Shown piece after piece: positions 8,591 to 19,376 of a stretch of DNA of 64,000 bases. How positions within the stretch are numbered: the stretch's first letter is position 1; every line of letters starts with the position of its first letter. The stretch comes from Vibrio gallaecicus (GTDB lineage: Bacteria; Pseudomonadota; Gammaproteobacteria; Enterobacterales; Vibrionaceae). The DNA is taken from the NCBI RefSeq assembly GCF_024347495.1, contig NZ_AP025491.1, forward strand, positions 682,001 to 746,000, given 5' to 3'. Under the pieces are notes generated by a model, which saw nothing but the letters and a program-made list of their open reading frames with translations, had not been told where the DNA came from and ran no database searches. The translations under genes were made by a program, and so were the position numbers.

Positions 8591-10195
8591 TTGATCTCTA
8601 CTGCGAACATCACAATGCAATTTGGCGCTGAACCTTTGTTTGAAAACATTTCAGCTAAGTTTGGTAACGGTAACCGCTATGGCTTAATCGGTGCTAACGG
8701 TTGCGGTAAATCGACTTTTATGAAGATCCTAAGTGGTGTTCTTGCTCCAAGCTCTGGTAATGTTTCTATAACCCCTGGGGAAAAACTGGGCGTATTAAGC
8801 CAAGATCAATTTGCGTTTGAAAAATACAGCGTAATTGATGTTGTGATTATGGGAGATAAGAAGCTCTGGGAAGTAAAACAAGAACGTGAGCGTATTTATT
8901 CTTTACCAGAAATGAGTGAAGAAGATGGAATGAAAGTAGCAGAGCTTGAAAGTGAATTTGCTGAAATGGACGGCTATACAGCGGAAAGCCGTGCTGGTGA
9001 TATTCTTATACAAGCTGGTATTGAAGAAGAACTTCATTTTGGTTTGATGCAGCAAGTCGCACCTGGCTGGAAGTTAAGAGTACTTCTTGCACAAGCTTTA
9101 TTCGCTAACCCTGATATCCTGTTACTTGATGAACCAACAAACAACTTGGATATACATACGATTAACTGGTTAGCAGAAGAGCTGAACCAGCGTAAATGTA
9201 CAATGATCATCATTTCGCATGATAGACACTTCCTTAATTCTGTTTGTACGCACATGGCTGATATTGATTATGGTGAATTGCGTGTTTACCCAGGTAACTA
9301 TGAGTACTTCCTAGAAGCATCAGGATTGATTCGTGATCAACTCCTAGCAAGCAATGCAAAGAAAGCAGCTGAGATTAATGAGCTTCAAGATTTCGTAAAC
9401 CGTTTTGGTGCAAATGCATCAAAGGCAAAGCAAGCAAGTTCTCGTGCTAAGAAAATGGATAAAATCTCACTGGATGAAGTAAAGTCTTCAAGCCGTATGA
9501 GCCCATCAATTGATTTTGGTGAAGGTAAAAAACTTCACCGACAAGCTCTTGAGTTAACAGAGCTAGGTCATGGTTTTGATGGTGAAGTGCTTTTTGAAGG
9601 TGGTAACTTATTATTAGAAGCAGGGACTCGTCTTGCTGTTATTGGTGAGAATGGAGTGGGTAAAACGACATTCTTGCGTTGCTTAGTAGAAGAACTAGAG
9701 CAAAACAAAGGTACTGTTAAATGGTCTGAAAATGCATCGGTTGGCTATTGCCCCCAAGATAGCACTGCAGATTTTGATAACGATTTAAGTATTTTTGATT
9801 GGATTTCTCAATGGCGTACAGTTAAACACGATGACTTAATGGTTAGAGGTATTTTAGGTCGCTTGTTATTCACCGCTGATGATGCGAATAAGAAAGCAAA
9901 GAACTGTTCTGGTGGCGAAAAGAATCGTCTTTTATTCGGAAAGTTGATGATGCAAGATATCAACGTTCTAGTAATGGATGAGCCAACAAACCACATGGAT
10001 ATGGAAGCGATTGAAGCACTTAATGATGCTTTGAAGGTTTATACTGGTACATTGATTTTTGTCAGCCATGACCGTAAGTTTGTTTCATCGTTAGCAACAC
10101 AAATTATTGATGTAAAAGATAAGCAGTTGGTTAATTTCCAAGGGACTTATGATGAGTACTTGGCGCACCAAATAAAAGTATTGGCAACCTCTTAA
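8591..10195 (+). CDS. ybiT: ABC-F ATPase YbiT
   Basis: Soluble tandem-ATPase ABC-F protein that acts on ribosomes rather than in membranes. Two nucleotide-binding domains are visible: Walker [10 protein letters not shown] near residue 35 and GENGVGKTT near residue 353, each with an LLLDEPTNN or VMDEPTNH Walker B. The interdomain linker of about 80 residues is rich in Lys, Ala and Ser. The opening [20 protein letters not shown] and the [20 protein letters not shown] segment are close to E. coli YbiT, as is the 534-residue length. The start is TTG at 8591. Confidence 0.95.
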   Translation: MISTANITMQFGAEPLFENISAKFGNGNRYGLIGANGCGKSTFMKILSGVLAPSSGNVSITPGEKLGVLSQDQFAFEKYSVIDVVIMGDKKLWEVKQERERIYSLPEMSEEDGMKVAELESEFAEMDGYTAESRAGDILIQAGIEEELHFGLMQQVAPGWKLRVLLAQALFANPDILLLDEPTNNLDIHTINWLAEELNQRKCTMIIISHDRHFLNSVCTHMADIDYGELRVYPGNYEYFLEASGLIRDQLLASNAKKAAEINELQDFVNRFGANASKAKQASSRAKKMDKISLDEVKSSSRMSPSIDFGEGKKLHRQALELTELGHGFDGEVLFEGGNLLLEAGTRLAVIGENGVGKTTFLRCLVEELEQNKGTVKWSENASVGYCPQDSTADFDNDLSIFDWISQWRTVKHDDLMVRGILGRLLFTADDANKKAKNCSGGEKNRLLFGKLMMQDINVLVMDEPTNHMDMEAIEALNDALKVYTGTLIFVSHDRKFVSSLATQIIDVKDKQLVNFQGTYDEYLAHQIKVLATS

Positions 10196-10240
10196 TTAAG
10201 TCACTGTCTTTAATCAAATACTTTTGAGTATTGATAAAAA

Positions 10241-10272
10241 GCCCCAAACGTAATTACGTTTGGGGCTTTTTT
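10241..10272 (+). terminator. Strong intrinsic terminator after ybiT
   Basis: A perfect palindrome with GCCCCAAACGTAA and its complement spans 10241-10266 and is followed by a run of T residues. It may also serve the convergent chemoreceptor gene. Confidence 0.9.
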
Positions 10273-10369
10273 GTAGGCTAACAAGTAGCAGTGTAACTGT
10301 TTGTTTGACTTAATCTATATTCAATCGAAAGCCTATTTTATAAGTCAAAACTGGAATACCTGTTAACTA

Positions 10370-12256
10370 TTAGTATTTAAACAGCTGCACTTGTGTATTT
10401 AATTGTTGGGCAATCCCACGAAGTTCTTCTGACAAGTGACGTGAATTATCAGCCTCATTTGACATGTTATCAGACACATCATTAACAAGTTGGATATTCT
10501 TACTTACTTCCCCAGTCACAGTTCGCTGTTCACTTGCAGCATTCGATATGTGTGATGCCATATCTGAAATTTGCTGTATAGACGTCGCAATCTCTTCCAG
10601 TGCTGTTGTTGCATTATTTGCGTCATCTACACTTGATTGAGCTAAATCTTGGCTACGCTGCATTGATTCGACAGCGTTAACACTGTTCTTTTGCAGTGTT
10701 TCGATCATTTCACGAATTTCATCAGTTGAACTGTGCGTGCGTTGTGAAAGAACACGAACTTCATCAGCAACAACAGCGAAACCGCGGCCTTGTTCGCCAG
10801 CTCGTGCAGCCTCAATTGCTGCATTAAGTGCAAGAAGGTTGGTTTGCTCTGCAATGTCTGAAATCGTGGAGAGAATGGTATTGATATCGAGAGCATTCTT
10901 TTCAAGCTCTTGGATAATTCCAGACGCATTCTCAACTTGTTCAGCCAGATTGGTAATTGAATCTTGGTTTCTGATAATAACTTGTTTACCTTGCTCACAG
11001 TTTTCTGTAGAGCTAATCGCGGAATCAGCTGTCATTTGAGCATTGTTTGCTACTTCTTCTGCAGTAGCAGACATCTCATGAACTGCAGTAGCAATTTGAG
11101 AAATTTCATGCAGTTGTACAGATAGACCTTCACTTGTTTTGCGTGCAACATTGGTACTCACTTCCGACTGCTGATTTAGCTTTGTTGATGAGTCAGCAAT
11201 GTCACGAACGATTTCTTGCAGCTTTGCTATAAATGCATTGACGTGAGTCGCTAGCGTGCCGATTTCATCTTTACTGTTAACAGTAATGCGTTGAGTTAAA
11301 TCACCATCTCCCTTAGAAAGTGCTTCCATCGCAGAACTAAGCGTTGTGAGAGGAGACAAAGCTTTTTTAATCACAAACATAGCGACAAATGCGATTACAG
11401 CAAGTTGTATCAAACCAAAAATAGCTGACTGGCGTAGCAGGGAACGATAAGAAGCAAAAGACTTCGTTTTATCAATGACCACAGTGAAGTACCAGTCGGT
11501 ATGAGGTACTTTCTGAACAGATAAGAATGCTTCCGAGTTATCAATAACCGTTTCTTCGAATGAACTATTCAAGGACATCGATTTAATTTTATGTGCATTG
11601 AGGTTATTCGAGATATTTGAAACTGACTGTAGAGTTAGGTTTCGGTTTTTATGCGCAACAATATTGCCATTACCGTCCACCAAGAAAGCATAAACCCCTG
11701 GTTGTTCAATGCTTACAATGTCATCAACCAATTGGTTTAGGTTTAAGTCGGCACCGATAACACCAGAGAATCCATTTGTATTAAAAGGAGAAGAAATAGT
11801 TACGACAAGATCATTGGTTGCCACATCAATATAAGGTTCAGTGACAACAGTTTTACCTTGAGCCATTGTTTCTTTATACCAGGAGCGAGTTCTTGGGTCA
11901 TAGCCTGCAGGTACAGGAAGATCGACACCTTGTAAGAATCGACCATCAGATAATCCGGCATAAGCGATTTGAAATTGACCAGCATTGGTACTTTGAGTGA
12001 AGTAACTCGTTGGATCGTCAGAGTATTTGAATGCATCTTTGGCGGCATTAACGACGTTAATACGACCTTCAATCCACTTTTCAATACCGGCAACATTTGA
12101 TGAAGTGAGCGTATCAGCATATTGCTGAATAGAGCGGTATGTCTCGTTAAGTAGTTGTTTACCCGTAATATAAGTTTGAATCATGGTCATTGTAAAAATA
12201 ATGACGACAAAAATTAGCGTCAGTTTATTTTTAATCGATATGCTGTTAAGACTCAT
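10370..12256 (-). CDS. Methyl-accepting chemotaxis protein (dCache-type)
   Basis: 628 residues in classic chemoreceptor order. There is a first membrane segment (residues ~10-30) and a periplasmic dCache-like sensor (~35-275) with [20 protein letters not shown] and [15 protein letters not shown]. The second membrane segment is at ~283-303, then HAMP (~305-355), then the coiled-coil signalling domain. The hairpin tip has [20 protein letters not shown] and [18 protein letters not shown], which bind CheA and CheW. The sensor type suggests amino acids or organic acids as ligands, but the ligand cannot be assigned. It is monocistronic. Confidence 0.95.
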   Translation of the reverse strand: MSLNSISIKNKLTLIFVVIIFTMTMIQTYITGKQLLNETYRSIQQYADTLTSSNVAGIEKWIEGRINVVNAAKDAFKYSDDPTSYFTQSTNAGQFQIAYAGLSDGRFLQGVDLPVPAGYDPRTRSWYKETMAQGKTVVTEPYIDVATNDLVVTISSPFNTNGFSGVIGADLNLNQLVDDIVSIEQPGVYAFLVDGNGNIVAHKNRNLTLQSVSNISNNLNAHKIKSMSLNSSFEETVIDNSEAFLSVQKVPHTDWYFTVVIDKTKSFASYRSLLRQSAIFGLIQLAVIAFVAMFVIKKALSPLTTLSSAMEALSKGDGDLTQRITVNSKDEIGTLATHVNAFIAKLQEIVRDIADSSTKLNQQSEVSTNVARKTSEGLSVQLHEISQIATAVHEMSATAEEVANNAQMTADSAISSTENCEQGKQVIIRNQDSITNLAEQVENASGIIQELEKNALDINTILSTISDIAEQTNLLALNAAIEAARAGEQGRGFAVVADEVRVLSQRTHSSTDEIREMIETLQKNSVNAVESMQRSQDLAQSSVDDANNATTALEEIATSIQQISDMASHISNAASEQRTVTGEVSKNIQLVNDVSDNMSNEADNSRHLSEELRGIAQQLNTQVQLFKY

Positions 12257-12419
12257 TTTTAATGGTACTCCATATTAATCAGCAAGGTTTTTTTGCGAGA
12301 TTACCAGTACGCTATACGCTGGTAAAGCTATTTATGAAACCTTGCTAATAATATGAGTACCTTATGCAATCGAGAGCTAAGCTCTTTAGTGCATTTTCAT
12401 GTAAGCCTAAGAGTTGATA

Positions 12420-12956
12420 CTAAAACCCAAACTTAGCTGACATTAAGATTTGGTGACCATAAGTACCGTTGTTACGAAAGTCGAGACCAAGTGAAAGTTG
12501 ATCTGTTGAATGGAATCGACCGCCAAAACCAACTACCGAGTTTGTGCCATCGTTATCTATCAATTGACCTAGGCGAGCATTAACTTCTACACCAGCCATT
12601 AACCAAGCTCTAACACCTAGGTTAATCTCTGTTTTAAAAGCATCGTCTTTACTACTGTCTGAGTCATACTTGATGTTATGAAGCAGCATTTGACCATACA
12701 CATCAGCAAACTGACCGGCAGGACCATTAAACCCTATACCACCCGCAAGATCCCAATCTCCATCAAACCCACTATCAAAACGACCTATAAAATGCGTATT
12801 TTCAGTAAAGTAAGTGGTAAATTCACCGCCAAATGTACTTGGGCTAGCCCCCATGCGAACTTCAAAGGCGTTGTAGTTAAAATTATTTGCCGAGACCGAA
12901 AATGAACTCAATACAGCTAATCCAATTAGCAACTGTTTGTTAGTTATGCCAAACAT
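12420..12956 (-). CDS. Outer-membrane beta-barrel protein, YfaZ-like
   Basis: A 178-residue exported protein with signal peptide ending FSVSA and alternating short hydrophobic strands, ending in the aromatic ILMSAKFGF typical of outer-membrane barrels. The motif GGIGFNGPAGQFADVYGQM resembles Vibrio proteins I recall as YfaZ family, which is a tentative family call. The ATG at 12956 is preferred because it has a GGAG site just upstream and directly precedes the signal peptide; the frame is open further upstream to 12986. Confidence 0.65.
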   Translation of the reverse strand: MFGITNKQLLIGLAVLSSFSVSANNFNYNAFEVRMGASPSTFGGEFTTYFTENTHFIGRFDSGFDGDWDLAGGIGFNGPAGQFADVYGQMLLHNIKYDSDSSKDDAFKTEINLGVRAWLMAGVEVNARLGQLIDNDGTNSVVGFGGRFHSTDQLSLGLDFRNNGTYGHQILMSAKFGF

Positions 12957-13073
12957 GGGAACTCCAAAAAATATAATTGTTTGCATTATAATACAAAAAG
13001 GTCTGCAAAATGCAGACCATATTTTAAAGAGTACAAATAAATAGATGAATTAAATCAGTAATTCATACTCCCA

Positions 13074-13451
13074 CTAAAGAACTTGGATATGATCTACTTC
13101 AATCTCAGGTGTCTTACCACCTTCGTATTCACCAAATATTCTAATACTTGTATCTGCTGTTAACGGTTGAAGCAATTGAATGTCATCATCCAGTTCAATT
13201 TGTATTTCACTGCTTCCGTCAGAAAATACGAAAGTGTCTTTATTAATTTGGCGAACTATCTTCCCGTCAACAACCGCATCTTTTTCGGTGAACATACCGG
13301 TATCAGCCAGTAATGACTCAATAGATATAGCTTCTACAGGACCTGTATAGGTAACATTATTTGAATCATTACGGTCATGCTCAACACCTGCGAAAGCAAG
13401 AGTAGGTGCAAGAATGATAGTTGAAGCGATAGCAATAATTGTCTTTTTCAT
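13074..13451 (-). CDS. YgiW/YdeI-family periplasmic OB-fold stress protein
   Basis: 125 residues from the ATG at 13451. A signal peptide (MKKTIIAIASTIILAPTLAFA) is followed by a single OB-fold domain with TYTGPVEAISIESLL, VVDGKIVRQINKDTFVFSDG and the closing IEVDHIQVL. This layout is typical of the BOF family (YgiW, YdeI), small periplasmic proteins linked to envelope and peroxide stress. The frame remains open upstream to 13517, but that segment lacks coding character. It sits upstream of and divergent from cobQ. Confidence 0.85.
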   Translation of the reverse strand: MKKTIIAIASTIILAPTLAFAGVEHDRNDSNNVTYTGPVEAISIESLLADTGMFTEKDAVVDGKIVRQINKDTFVFSDGSSEIQIELDDDIQLLQPLTADTSIRIFGEYEGGKTPEIEVDHIQVL

Positions 13452-13625
13452 AATAAATCCTATTTTGTTTGTTCGTTTAATGAAACGTTTTGTTTCGATG
13501 GAGCTATTAAACAACACTCAGATTGAATCTAGAGTGAGTAAGACATTCATTTTCCATTCATTTTATTGAGCAACTACATGATATGGCGGTAAGATAGAGG
13601 TTCAGTTTGTAAGGAATTCAGATCA

Positions 13626-15098
13626 ATGCTCACACCTCTCGACGCCCTTATGGTTCAAGGGACAACATCAGATGCCGGAAAAAGTGTTCTAGTGGCAGGC
13701 TTATGCCGCGTTTTAGCAAGGAGAGGGATAAAAGTCGCCCCTTTCAAACCACAAAACATGGCACTAAATAGTGCGGTAACATCAGATGGTGGTGAAATAG
13801 GTCGAGCACAAGCGGTTCAAGCACAAGCGTGTAATGTCGAGCCAACCGTTCATATGAACCCTGTCTTGTTAAAGCCAAACTCAGACACTGGGGCACAAGT
13901 GATTCTACAAGGCAAAGCCTTAAGTAATATGGAAGCAACGGGTTACCATGATTACAAAAAGGTAGCCATGAATACCGTAATGGATTCATTCAAACGTTTA
14001 ACTGATGATTTTGAAAGTGTGATGATTGAAGGAGCCGGCAGCCCCGCTGAAATTAACCTTCGAGAAAATGACATCGCCAATATGGGATTTGCTGAAGAGG
14101 CAGATGTACCTGTAATCATAGTTGCGGATATTGATAGAGGCGGTGTATTTGCACATTTGTATGGCACATTAGAGCTCTTATCTGAGTCTGAACAAAATAG
14201 AGTGAAAGGCTTTGTTATTAATCGCTTTAGAGGTGATATAGCACTTCTTCAGTCAGGTTTAGATTGGCTAGAAGATAAGACCGGCAAACCTGTTATTGGT
14301 GTACTTCCTTATCTGCATGGTTTTAATTTGGAAGCTGAGGATGCTATTACTTCTGAGCAAGTATCTGGAAGCCATATAAAATTAAATGTGGTTGTTCCCG
14401 TGTTAACACGCATCAGTAACCATACTGACTTTGATACTTTACGCCTTAACCCTGATATTAATCTTCGTTATGTGGGCAAGGGTGAACCTTTAAACAATGC
14501 CGATTTGATTATAATTCCTGGAACTAAGTCAGTGAGAGCTGATCTTGAATATCTTAAAAGCCAAGGTTGGGACAAAGATATACAAAGGCATATTCGCTTA
14601 GGTGGAAAAGTGATAGGCATCTGCGGAGGATATCAAATACTTGGGAATATAATTGATGATCCAGATGGTGTTGAAGGGGCGCCGGGGAGTAGTTCAGGCT
14701 TAGGTTATTTAGATATTGATACCGTATTAACACAACAAAAAACATTAACAAAAAGTTCGGGTACTTTGACGTTAAATGGTAATACCCAAACAGTCGATGG
14801 CTATGAAATTCATGTAGGATTAACGCAGGTTAAAATGGAGTCTCCGGTAATGCTCAATTCAGGCACACCTGACGGAGCGGTTAGCCAATGCAACCAGATC
14901 TTTGGTACTTATTTGCATGGTCTCTTTGATAGCAGTGAAGCACTCAATTTAATTTGCGAGTGGGCTGGTGCAAAAGATATTGCTGAAATAGACCATCAAG
15001 AATTAAAAGAGATAGGGATCAATCGAATTGCCGATGCGATCGAAAAATATATGGATTTATCCTTATTGTGGCCTGAACTAAACTTCGAAAGGAAATAG
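13626..15098 (+). CDS. cobQ: Cobyric acid synthase
   Basis: Amidates adenosylcobyrinic acid a,c-diamide at four carboxylates in cobalamin synthesis or salvage. The N-terminal ATPase domain starts [21 protein letters not shown] (P-loop SDAGKS) with [10 protein letters not shown]. The C-terminal glutamine amidotransferase domain has [10 protein letters not shown] with the catalytic Cys, and GTYLHGLFD with the catalytic His. Length of 490 residues is normal. modA begins 4 bases after the stop, so cobQ and modABC are likely one transcript. I saw no cobalamin riboswitch in the preceding bases. Confidence 0.95.
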   Translation: MLTPLDALMVQGTTSDAGKSVLVAGLCRVLARRGIKVAPFKPQNMALNSAVTSDGGEIGRAQAVQAQACNVEPTVHMNPVLLKPNSDTGAQVILQGKALSNMEATGYHDYKKVAMNTVMDSFKRLTDDFESVMIEGAGSPAEINLRENDIANMGFAEEADVPVIIVADIDRGGVFAHLYGTLELLSESEQNRVKGFVINRFRGDIALLQSGLDWLEDKTGKPVIGVLPYLHGFNLEAEDAITSEQVSGSHIKLNVVVPVLTRISNHTDFDTLRLNPDINLRYVGKGEPLNNADLIIIPGTKSVRADLEYLKSQGWDKDIQRHIRLGGKVIGICGGYQILGNIIDDPDGVEGAPGSSSGLGYLDIDTVLTQQKTLTKSSGTLTLNGNTQTVDGYEIHVGLTQVKMESPVMLNSGTPDGAVSQCNQIFGTYLHGLFDSSEALNLICEWAGAKDIAEIDHQELKEIGINRIADAIEKYMDLSLLWPELNFERK

Positions 15099-15101
15099 AC
15101 G

Positions 15102-15875
15102 ATGAAAACGTTTTGCGTCTTTCTGTTTAGCTTGCTGTTGTCCACGACAGCGTTCGCAGGTGAAAAGCTTAGAATTTACGCCGCGTCATCAATGACAAAT
15201 GCAACGAATGCTTTAATAGAAGGTTTTCAGAAGAAGCATCCGGTAGACATTACTCCGGTTTACGCCAGTACTTCATCTTTAGTTCGCCAAATTGAAAGAG
15301 GGGCGCCTGCTGATATTTTTATCTCTGCAAATGAAGCATGGATGGATTATTTAATCGATAGCAGTATTGTACTGAGTGACAATGTCACAAGTTTATGTGA
15401 GAACGAACTAGTACTAATCGCCCCCAATGATTCTTCACTTGACCCGCAAATAAGCCTGAACCAGTCATTTGATATTCAGTCGAAAGATGAGTGGAAAAAA
15501 AATCTTCTTGGAGAGCGCCTTGCCATAGGTAATGTTAAGTCAGTGCCTGCTGGTATCTATGCAAAAGAAGCATTAGAGTCTTTGAGGGTGTGGAGTGACG
15601 TTGAAAGGCGTCTTGCTCCAACAAATAATGTACGGATGGCACTCGCACTAGTTGAGCGGGGTGAAGCGGCAATGGGAGTTGTATATAAAACGGATGCGAT
15701 TTTATCTGATCAAGTACAAATCATAGCTACCTTCAGTCAGGATTCTCACTCGGCAATCCGTTACCCTGTAGCAAAGATATCCAATTCGAAGATGGCTAAA
15801 AACTTTTATGCCTACCTCAATAGTTCTGAAGCAATCAGTATCTTAAATAGTTTTGGTTTTAAAACGCTTAAATGA
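15102..15875 (+). CDS. modA: Molybdate ABC transporter substrate-binding protein
   Basis: Periplasmic molybdate receptor of 257 residues with signal peptide (cleavage near TTAFA/GEKL). The mature start LRIYAASSMTNA with STSSLVRQIERGAPADIFISAN is the ModA signature, the Ser residues binding the oxyanion. The second ligand segment ALALVERGEAAMGVVYKTDA is also present. Second gene of the cobQ-modABC cluster; its stop overlaps the modB start by four bases. Confidence 0.95.
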   Translation: MKTFCVFLFSLLLSTTAFAGEKLRIYAASSMTNATNALIEGFQKKHPVDITPVYASTSSLVRQIERGAPADIFISANEAWMDYLIDSSIVLSDNVTSLCENELVLIAPNDSSLDPQISLNQSFDIQSKDEWKKNLLGERLAIGNVKSVPAGIYAKEALESLRVWSDVERRLAPTNNVRMALALVERGEAAMGVVYKTDAILSDQVQIIATFSQDSHSAIRYPVAKISNSKMAKNFYAYLNSSEAISILNSFGFKTLK

Positions 15876-16570
15876 TGTATTTATCTGAATATGAATATCA
15901 GGCATTACTCTTGAGCTTAAAGGTCGCTGGTTTTGCGATTCTTTGGCTTATTCCCATTGGAATATCACTTGCTTGGTTAATGGCTAAAAAGCAATTTATT
16001 GGCAAGAGCTTGTTAGAAAGCTTAATTCATTTACCACTTGTTTTACCTCCAGTCGTCATTGGTTATTTATTGTTGATCGTAATGGGAAGGAAAGGTGTCG
16101 TTGGAGAGTGGCTCTATGATGTTTTCGGCATTGTCTTTAGTTTCAGTTGGAAAGGGGCCGTCCTCGCTTGTATTGTCGTTGCTTTGCCGTTGATGGTTCG
16201 CTCTATTCGGCTTAGTCTGGAAACCGTGGACAGCAAATTAGAAGAGGCAGCTGCAACACTTGGAGCTTCACCTTTAAAGGTCTTTTTTACCATAACACTC
16301 CCACTGATGCTTCCTGGAATAATCACAGGCACTATGTTGTCATTTGCAAGAAGCTTAGGTGAATTTGGCGCGACAATTAGTTTTGTTTCAAATATTCCAG
16401 GTGAGACACAAACTATACCTCTTGCAATGTATACCTTTATTGAGACTCCAGGATCAGAGTTGGAAGCCGCACGACTATGCGTGATTTCGATAGTCATAGC
16501 ATTGAGCTCATTATTGCTTTCGGAATGGCTAACTCGTAAGTCATCAAAAAGACTTGGAGGGGCATCATGA
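15872..16570 (+). CDS. modB: Molybdate ABC transporter permease
   Basis: 232-residue inner-membrane permease with about five membrane segments. The cytoplasmic EAA loop that contacts ModC is visible as [27 protein letters not shown]. The opening [22 protein letters not shown] fits ModB. ATGA overlaps link it to modA upstream and modC downstream, indicating translational coupling. Confidence 0.95.
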   Translation: MMYLSEYEYQALLLSLKVAGFAILWLIPIGISLAWLMAKKQFIGKSLLESLIHLPLVLPPVVIGYLLLIVMGRKGVVGEWLYDVFGIVFSFSWKGAVLACIVVALPLMVRSIRLSLETVDSKLEEAAATLGASPLKVFFTITLPLMLPGIITGTMLSFARSLGEFGATISFVSNIPGETQTIPLAMYTFIETPGSELEAARLCVISIVIALSSLLLSEWLTRKSSKRLGGAS

Positions 16571-17673
16571 GCTTTATCACTTTAAGATATCAACAAATCC
16601 TAGGTGAAACTGAGTTTGATATTGATATTGAACTACCAAGCACGGGGATTACCGCAATATTTGGTCGTTCTGGTGCAGGTAAAACCTCTTTAATCAATGT
16701 TATTAGCGGTCTTAAGAAACCAGATTCTGGGTTAATTGATATTGCAGGGCATAGGGTTTTTGATAGTGAAAAATCGATTAATTTGCCTATCCACAAACGC
16801 AATGTAGGGTATGTTTTTCAAGAGTCTCGCCTTTTTCCACATATGAAAGTGGAGGCGAATCTTAAATACGGCATAAAGACTGTTGATAAAGAACATTTTG
16901 ATCAAATAGTCAATTTACTTGCACTCGAAGATATTCTTGGTAGGTATCCAATGCGTCTTTCTGGAGGGGAGAAGCAACGTGTCGCCATTGGACGTGCACT
17001 TTTATCTAAACCAAATATCTTATTAATGGATGAACCTTTAGCTTCGTTAGATTTACCCAGAAAAAGAGAAGTCATGCCGTTTCTAGAGAACCTTGCAGAA
17101 ACAGTAAATATTCCAATTTTGTATGTGACCCATAGTTTGAATGAAATCCTTCGATTGTCTAATCACCTTGTCATTATTGATCAAGGCAAAGTAGTATCTT
17201 CAGGTGCAACAGAGACGGTTTGGTCTTCTAGAACGATGAGCCCATGGCAATCATTTTCTGAACAAAGTTCCTTATTCGAAGGAACCGTTATTGAGCATAA
17301 TTCTGAGTATGGGTTATCCAAACTTAAGTTGTCTGAATCGACGTCTTTATGGGTTCAACAGGTCGACAATGTGCGCGGCACTTCAGTAAGGTTACAAGTC
17401 AGAGCGAATGATGTTTCTATCACGCTTGAAAAGCCCTCTAACACCTCTATAAGAAATATCTTACCCGCAGTAATATGTAGAGTAGAAACCCAGCAGAAAG
17501 GCGCTCATAAACAAAGTGTGTCAGTTGAATTAGAGCTTGATGAAGGCTGTTACCTTTGGGCAACAATCACACTATGGGCTTTGGATGAGCTTAATCTCAC
17601 CATTGGGCAATGCGTCTACGCTCAAGTTAAAGGTGTGAGTGTAACTCAAAGAGATATAGCCGTTACTCATTAG
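16567..17673 (+). CDS. modC: Molybdate ABC transporter ATP-binding protein
   Basis: 368-residue ATPase powering molybdate uptake. Walker [10 protein letters not shown] (residues ~34-42), signature [15 protein letters not shown], Walker [12 protein letters not shown] and the switch His in YVTHSLNEI are all present. The C-terminal ~100 residues form the Mop-type regulatory domain (residues ~290-365). Last gene of the cobQ-modABC operon. Confidence 0.95.
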   Translation: MSFITLRYQQILGETEFDIDIELPSTGITAIFGRSGAGKTSLINVISGLKKPDSGLIDIAGHRVFDSEKSINLPIHKRNVGYVFQESRLFPHMKVEANLKYGIKTVDKEHFDQIVNLLALEDILGRYPMRLSGGEKQRVAIGRALLSKPNILLMDEPLASLDLPRKREVMPFLENLAETVNIPILYVTHSLNEILRLSNHLVIIDQGKVVSSGATETVWSSRTMSPWQSFSEQSSLFEGTVIEHNSEYGLSKLKLSESTSLWVQQVDNVRGTSVRLQVRANDVSITLEKPSNTSIRNILPAVICRVETQQKGAHKQSVSVELELDEGCYLWATITLWALDELNLTIGQCVYAQVKGVSVTQRDIAVTH

Positions 17674-17733
17674 AGTAAAAGAGGCTTAGAGTTATTTTTG
17701 TTGTCTAGCGGTGAATATTAGCATTAACAAAAA

Positions 17734-17760
17734 AGCCGCTGAATGCGATATTCAACGGCT
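17734..17760. terminator. Bidirectional terminator between modC and the DUF3069 gene
   Basis: An 11-bp stem, AGCCGCTGAAT pairing with ATTCAACGGCT with one mismatch, is flanked by A-rich and T-containing sequence. It lies between convergent genes and can serve both. Confidence 0.8.
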
Positions 17761-17832
17761 TTGGTTTGTCAGAATTAATTGTTAACTCTTAACAGAAATG
17801 GAAACGAAAGTAGAGGGCTATAAGCCAATCTA

Positions 17833-18270
17833 TTATTTCGTGAACACTTCCTTAAAATCAGTTTTCAAGATTGGATCACGACGAGCTTTTTTGATTTGTT
17901 TAACCATGTCTTTCACACAGTTGTGTAAAACTTGATCAAGCAACTGCGCGCGGTACTCTTCTTTTTCTTCATCTGTCATGCCTTCAGGTAACTTAAGAGT
18001 AGGGAACTCTTCCATTACGTTTACGCCGGCAAAAGACTGGCTAACAGTAATTAGCGCATGAAACTGTTCAAAGTTATCAAGAACATTTTGTGCACTTGCT
18101 GGCAGAGTGTCCCATGCTTCACGTACTGCTTCTTCAGACACTTCGTGAATAGAAGTAACCATGTGGTGCATCTCTTTTGGTACTTCATCAAATTCGATAA
18201 CTTGGCGAAGTTCAGGTGAGATAGTGGTTAAATCAACTTCTTGTTGTTCGTTGTTTGTAGCGTCTGACAT
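17833..18270 (-). CDS. DUF3069-family protein
   Basis: A 145-residue acidic soluble protein from the ATG at 18270 (MSDATNNEQQEVDLTTISPELRQ). The segment LPASAQNVLDNFEQFHALITVSQSFAGVNVMEEFP and the Lys-rich end match what I recall as DUF3069, a family common in Vibrio. No function is known and no motif suggests an enzyme. Confidence 0.75.
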   Translation of the reverse strand: MSDATNNEQQEVDLTTISPELRQVIEFDEVPKEMHHMVTSIHEVSEEAVREAWDTLPASAQNVLDNFEQFHALITVSQSFAGVNVMEEFPTLKLPEGMTDEEKEEYRAQLLDQVLHNCVKDMVKQIKKARRDPILKTDFKEVFTK

Positions 18271-18401
18271 AGTATTTCTCTTCAAAAAGAAACAATGCTA
18301 AAAAAATCTGTAAAAAAGTCAATCAAATATAGTAATTAGTGCATGAATTAGAGCGGTTTTTCATATACTTTGGAGTATTCGGTAACCTGCAGGGGATAAG
18401 A

Positions 18402-19361
18402 ATGACAGGTAAAGGTTCTTCTATGCGCATTTTATTAGTGGATGATGTTCAGTTGGATAGAATGCAGCTGGCTATTCGACTCAAACAATTAGGGCACGAT
18501 GTTGAAGCTGTTTCTAGTGGTAAGGAAGCATTATCTTTGTATTCCCAATTCGATCCAGAGCTAGTTTTACTTGATATCAGCATGCCCGAGATGGATGGCT
18601 TTGAAGTTGCGAACCAAATACGTAAAACATTCCCTGAGTGGGTTCCTATAATCTTTTTGAGTGGTCACGAAGAACCAGAAATGATCGCACAAGCAATAGA
18701 TGCTGGTGGTGATGATTACCTTATAAAGCCAGTTAACAAAGTTGTATTGAACTCTAAACTCATTGCAATGCAGAGAATTGCATATATGCGAAGAGAGTTG
18801 AAACAGACAAGCGCAAAACTTGAAGAATTGAACACACTCCTTCAATTACAGGCGAATGAAGATGGTTTAACCAAAATTTATAACCGTCGTTTTATGGATA
18901 CAAAACTTGAAGAAGTATTGGCATTACATGGAAGACGTAAAGCCTCAATGACTTTAATTTTACTTGATGTGGATTTCTTTAAACCTTACAACGATAATTA
19001 TGGGCACATTCAAGGCGATAAGTGCTTACAAAACTTAGCGACCACGTTAAATCACTTATTTGAACGAGCTGGCGAGTATGTGGGTCGATACGGAGGTGAG
19101 GAGTTTGTCATCATCATCAGCGACAGCGATATTCAGTGTGCATCAAAGCATGCTTTTCGGATTCAAAATGAAATTCATAATATGAATGACAAGCACGATC
19201 ATTCAAGTGTTTCAGATAGAATCACGTTGTCACAAGGCGTTATTTCTTTTGAACCCAAAGGTTCGGAATCATTAAATGAGGTCTATGAAGCCGCCGATAA
19301 AGCTTTGTACCAAGCGAAGCAAAACGGTCGTAATACCTATGTTTGCGGATCATTTAAATAG
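18402..19361 (+). CDS. Response regulator with diguanylate cyclase output (REC-GGDEF)
   Basis: 319 residues: an N-terminal receiver domain (residues ~8-125; MRILLVDDVQLDR, phosphoacceptor in LVLLDISMPEMDG, Lys in YLIKPVNK), a short coiled coil, then a GGDEF domain (residues ~150-318) with the active-site loop GRYGGEEFVI and start DGLTKIYNRRFMD. It should synthesise c-di-GMP when phosphorylated. The ATG at 18402 is chosen for the AGGGGA ribosome site just before it; the frame is open back to 18339. No partner kinase gene is adjacent. Confidence 0.93.
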   Translation: MTGKGSSMRILLVDDVQLDRMQLAIRLKQLGHDVEAVSSGKEALSLYSQFDPELVLLDISMPEMDGFEVANQIRKTFPEWVPIIFLSGHEEPEMIAQAIDAGGDDYLIKPVNKVVLNSKLIAMQRIAYMRRELKQTSAKLEELNTLLQLQANEDGLTKIYNRRFMDTKLEEVLALHGRRKASMTLILLDVDFFKPYNDNYGHIQGDKCLQNLATTLNHLFERAGEYVGRYGGEEFVIIISDSDIQCASKHAFRIQNEIHNMNDKHDHSSVSDRITLSQGVISFEPKGSESLNEVYEAADKALYQAKQNGRNTYVCGSFK

Positions 19362-19376
19362 AGCTACTATTTTTAA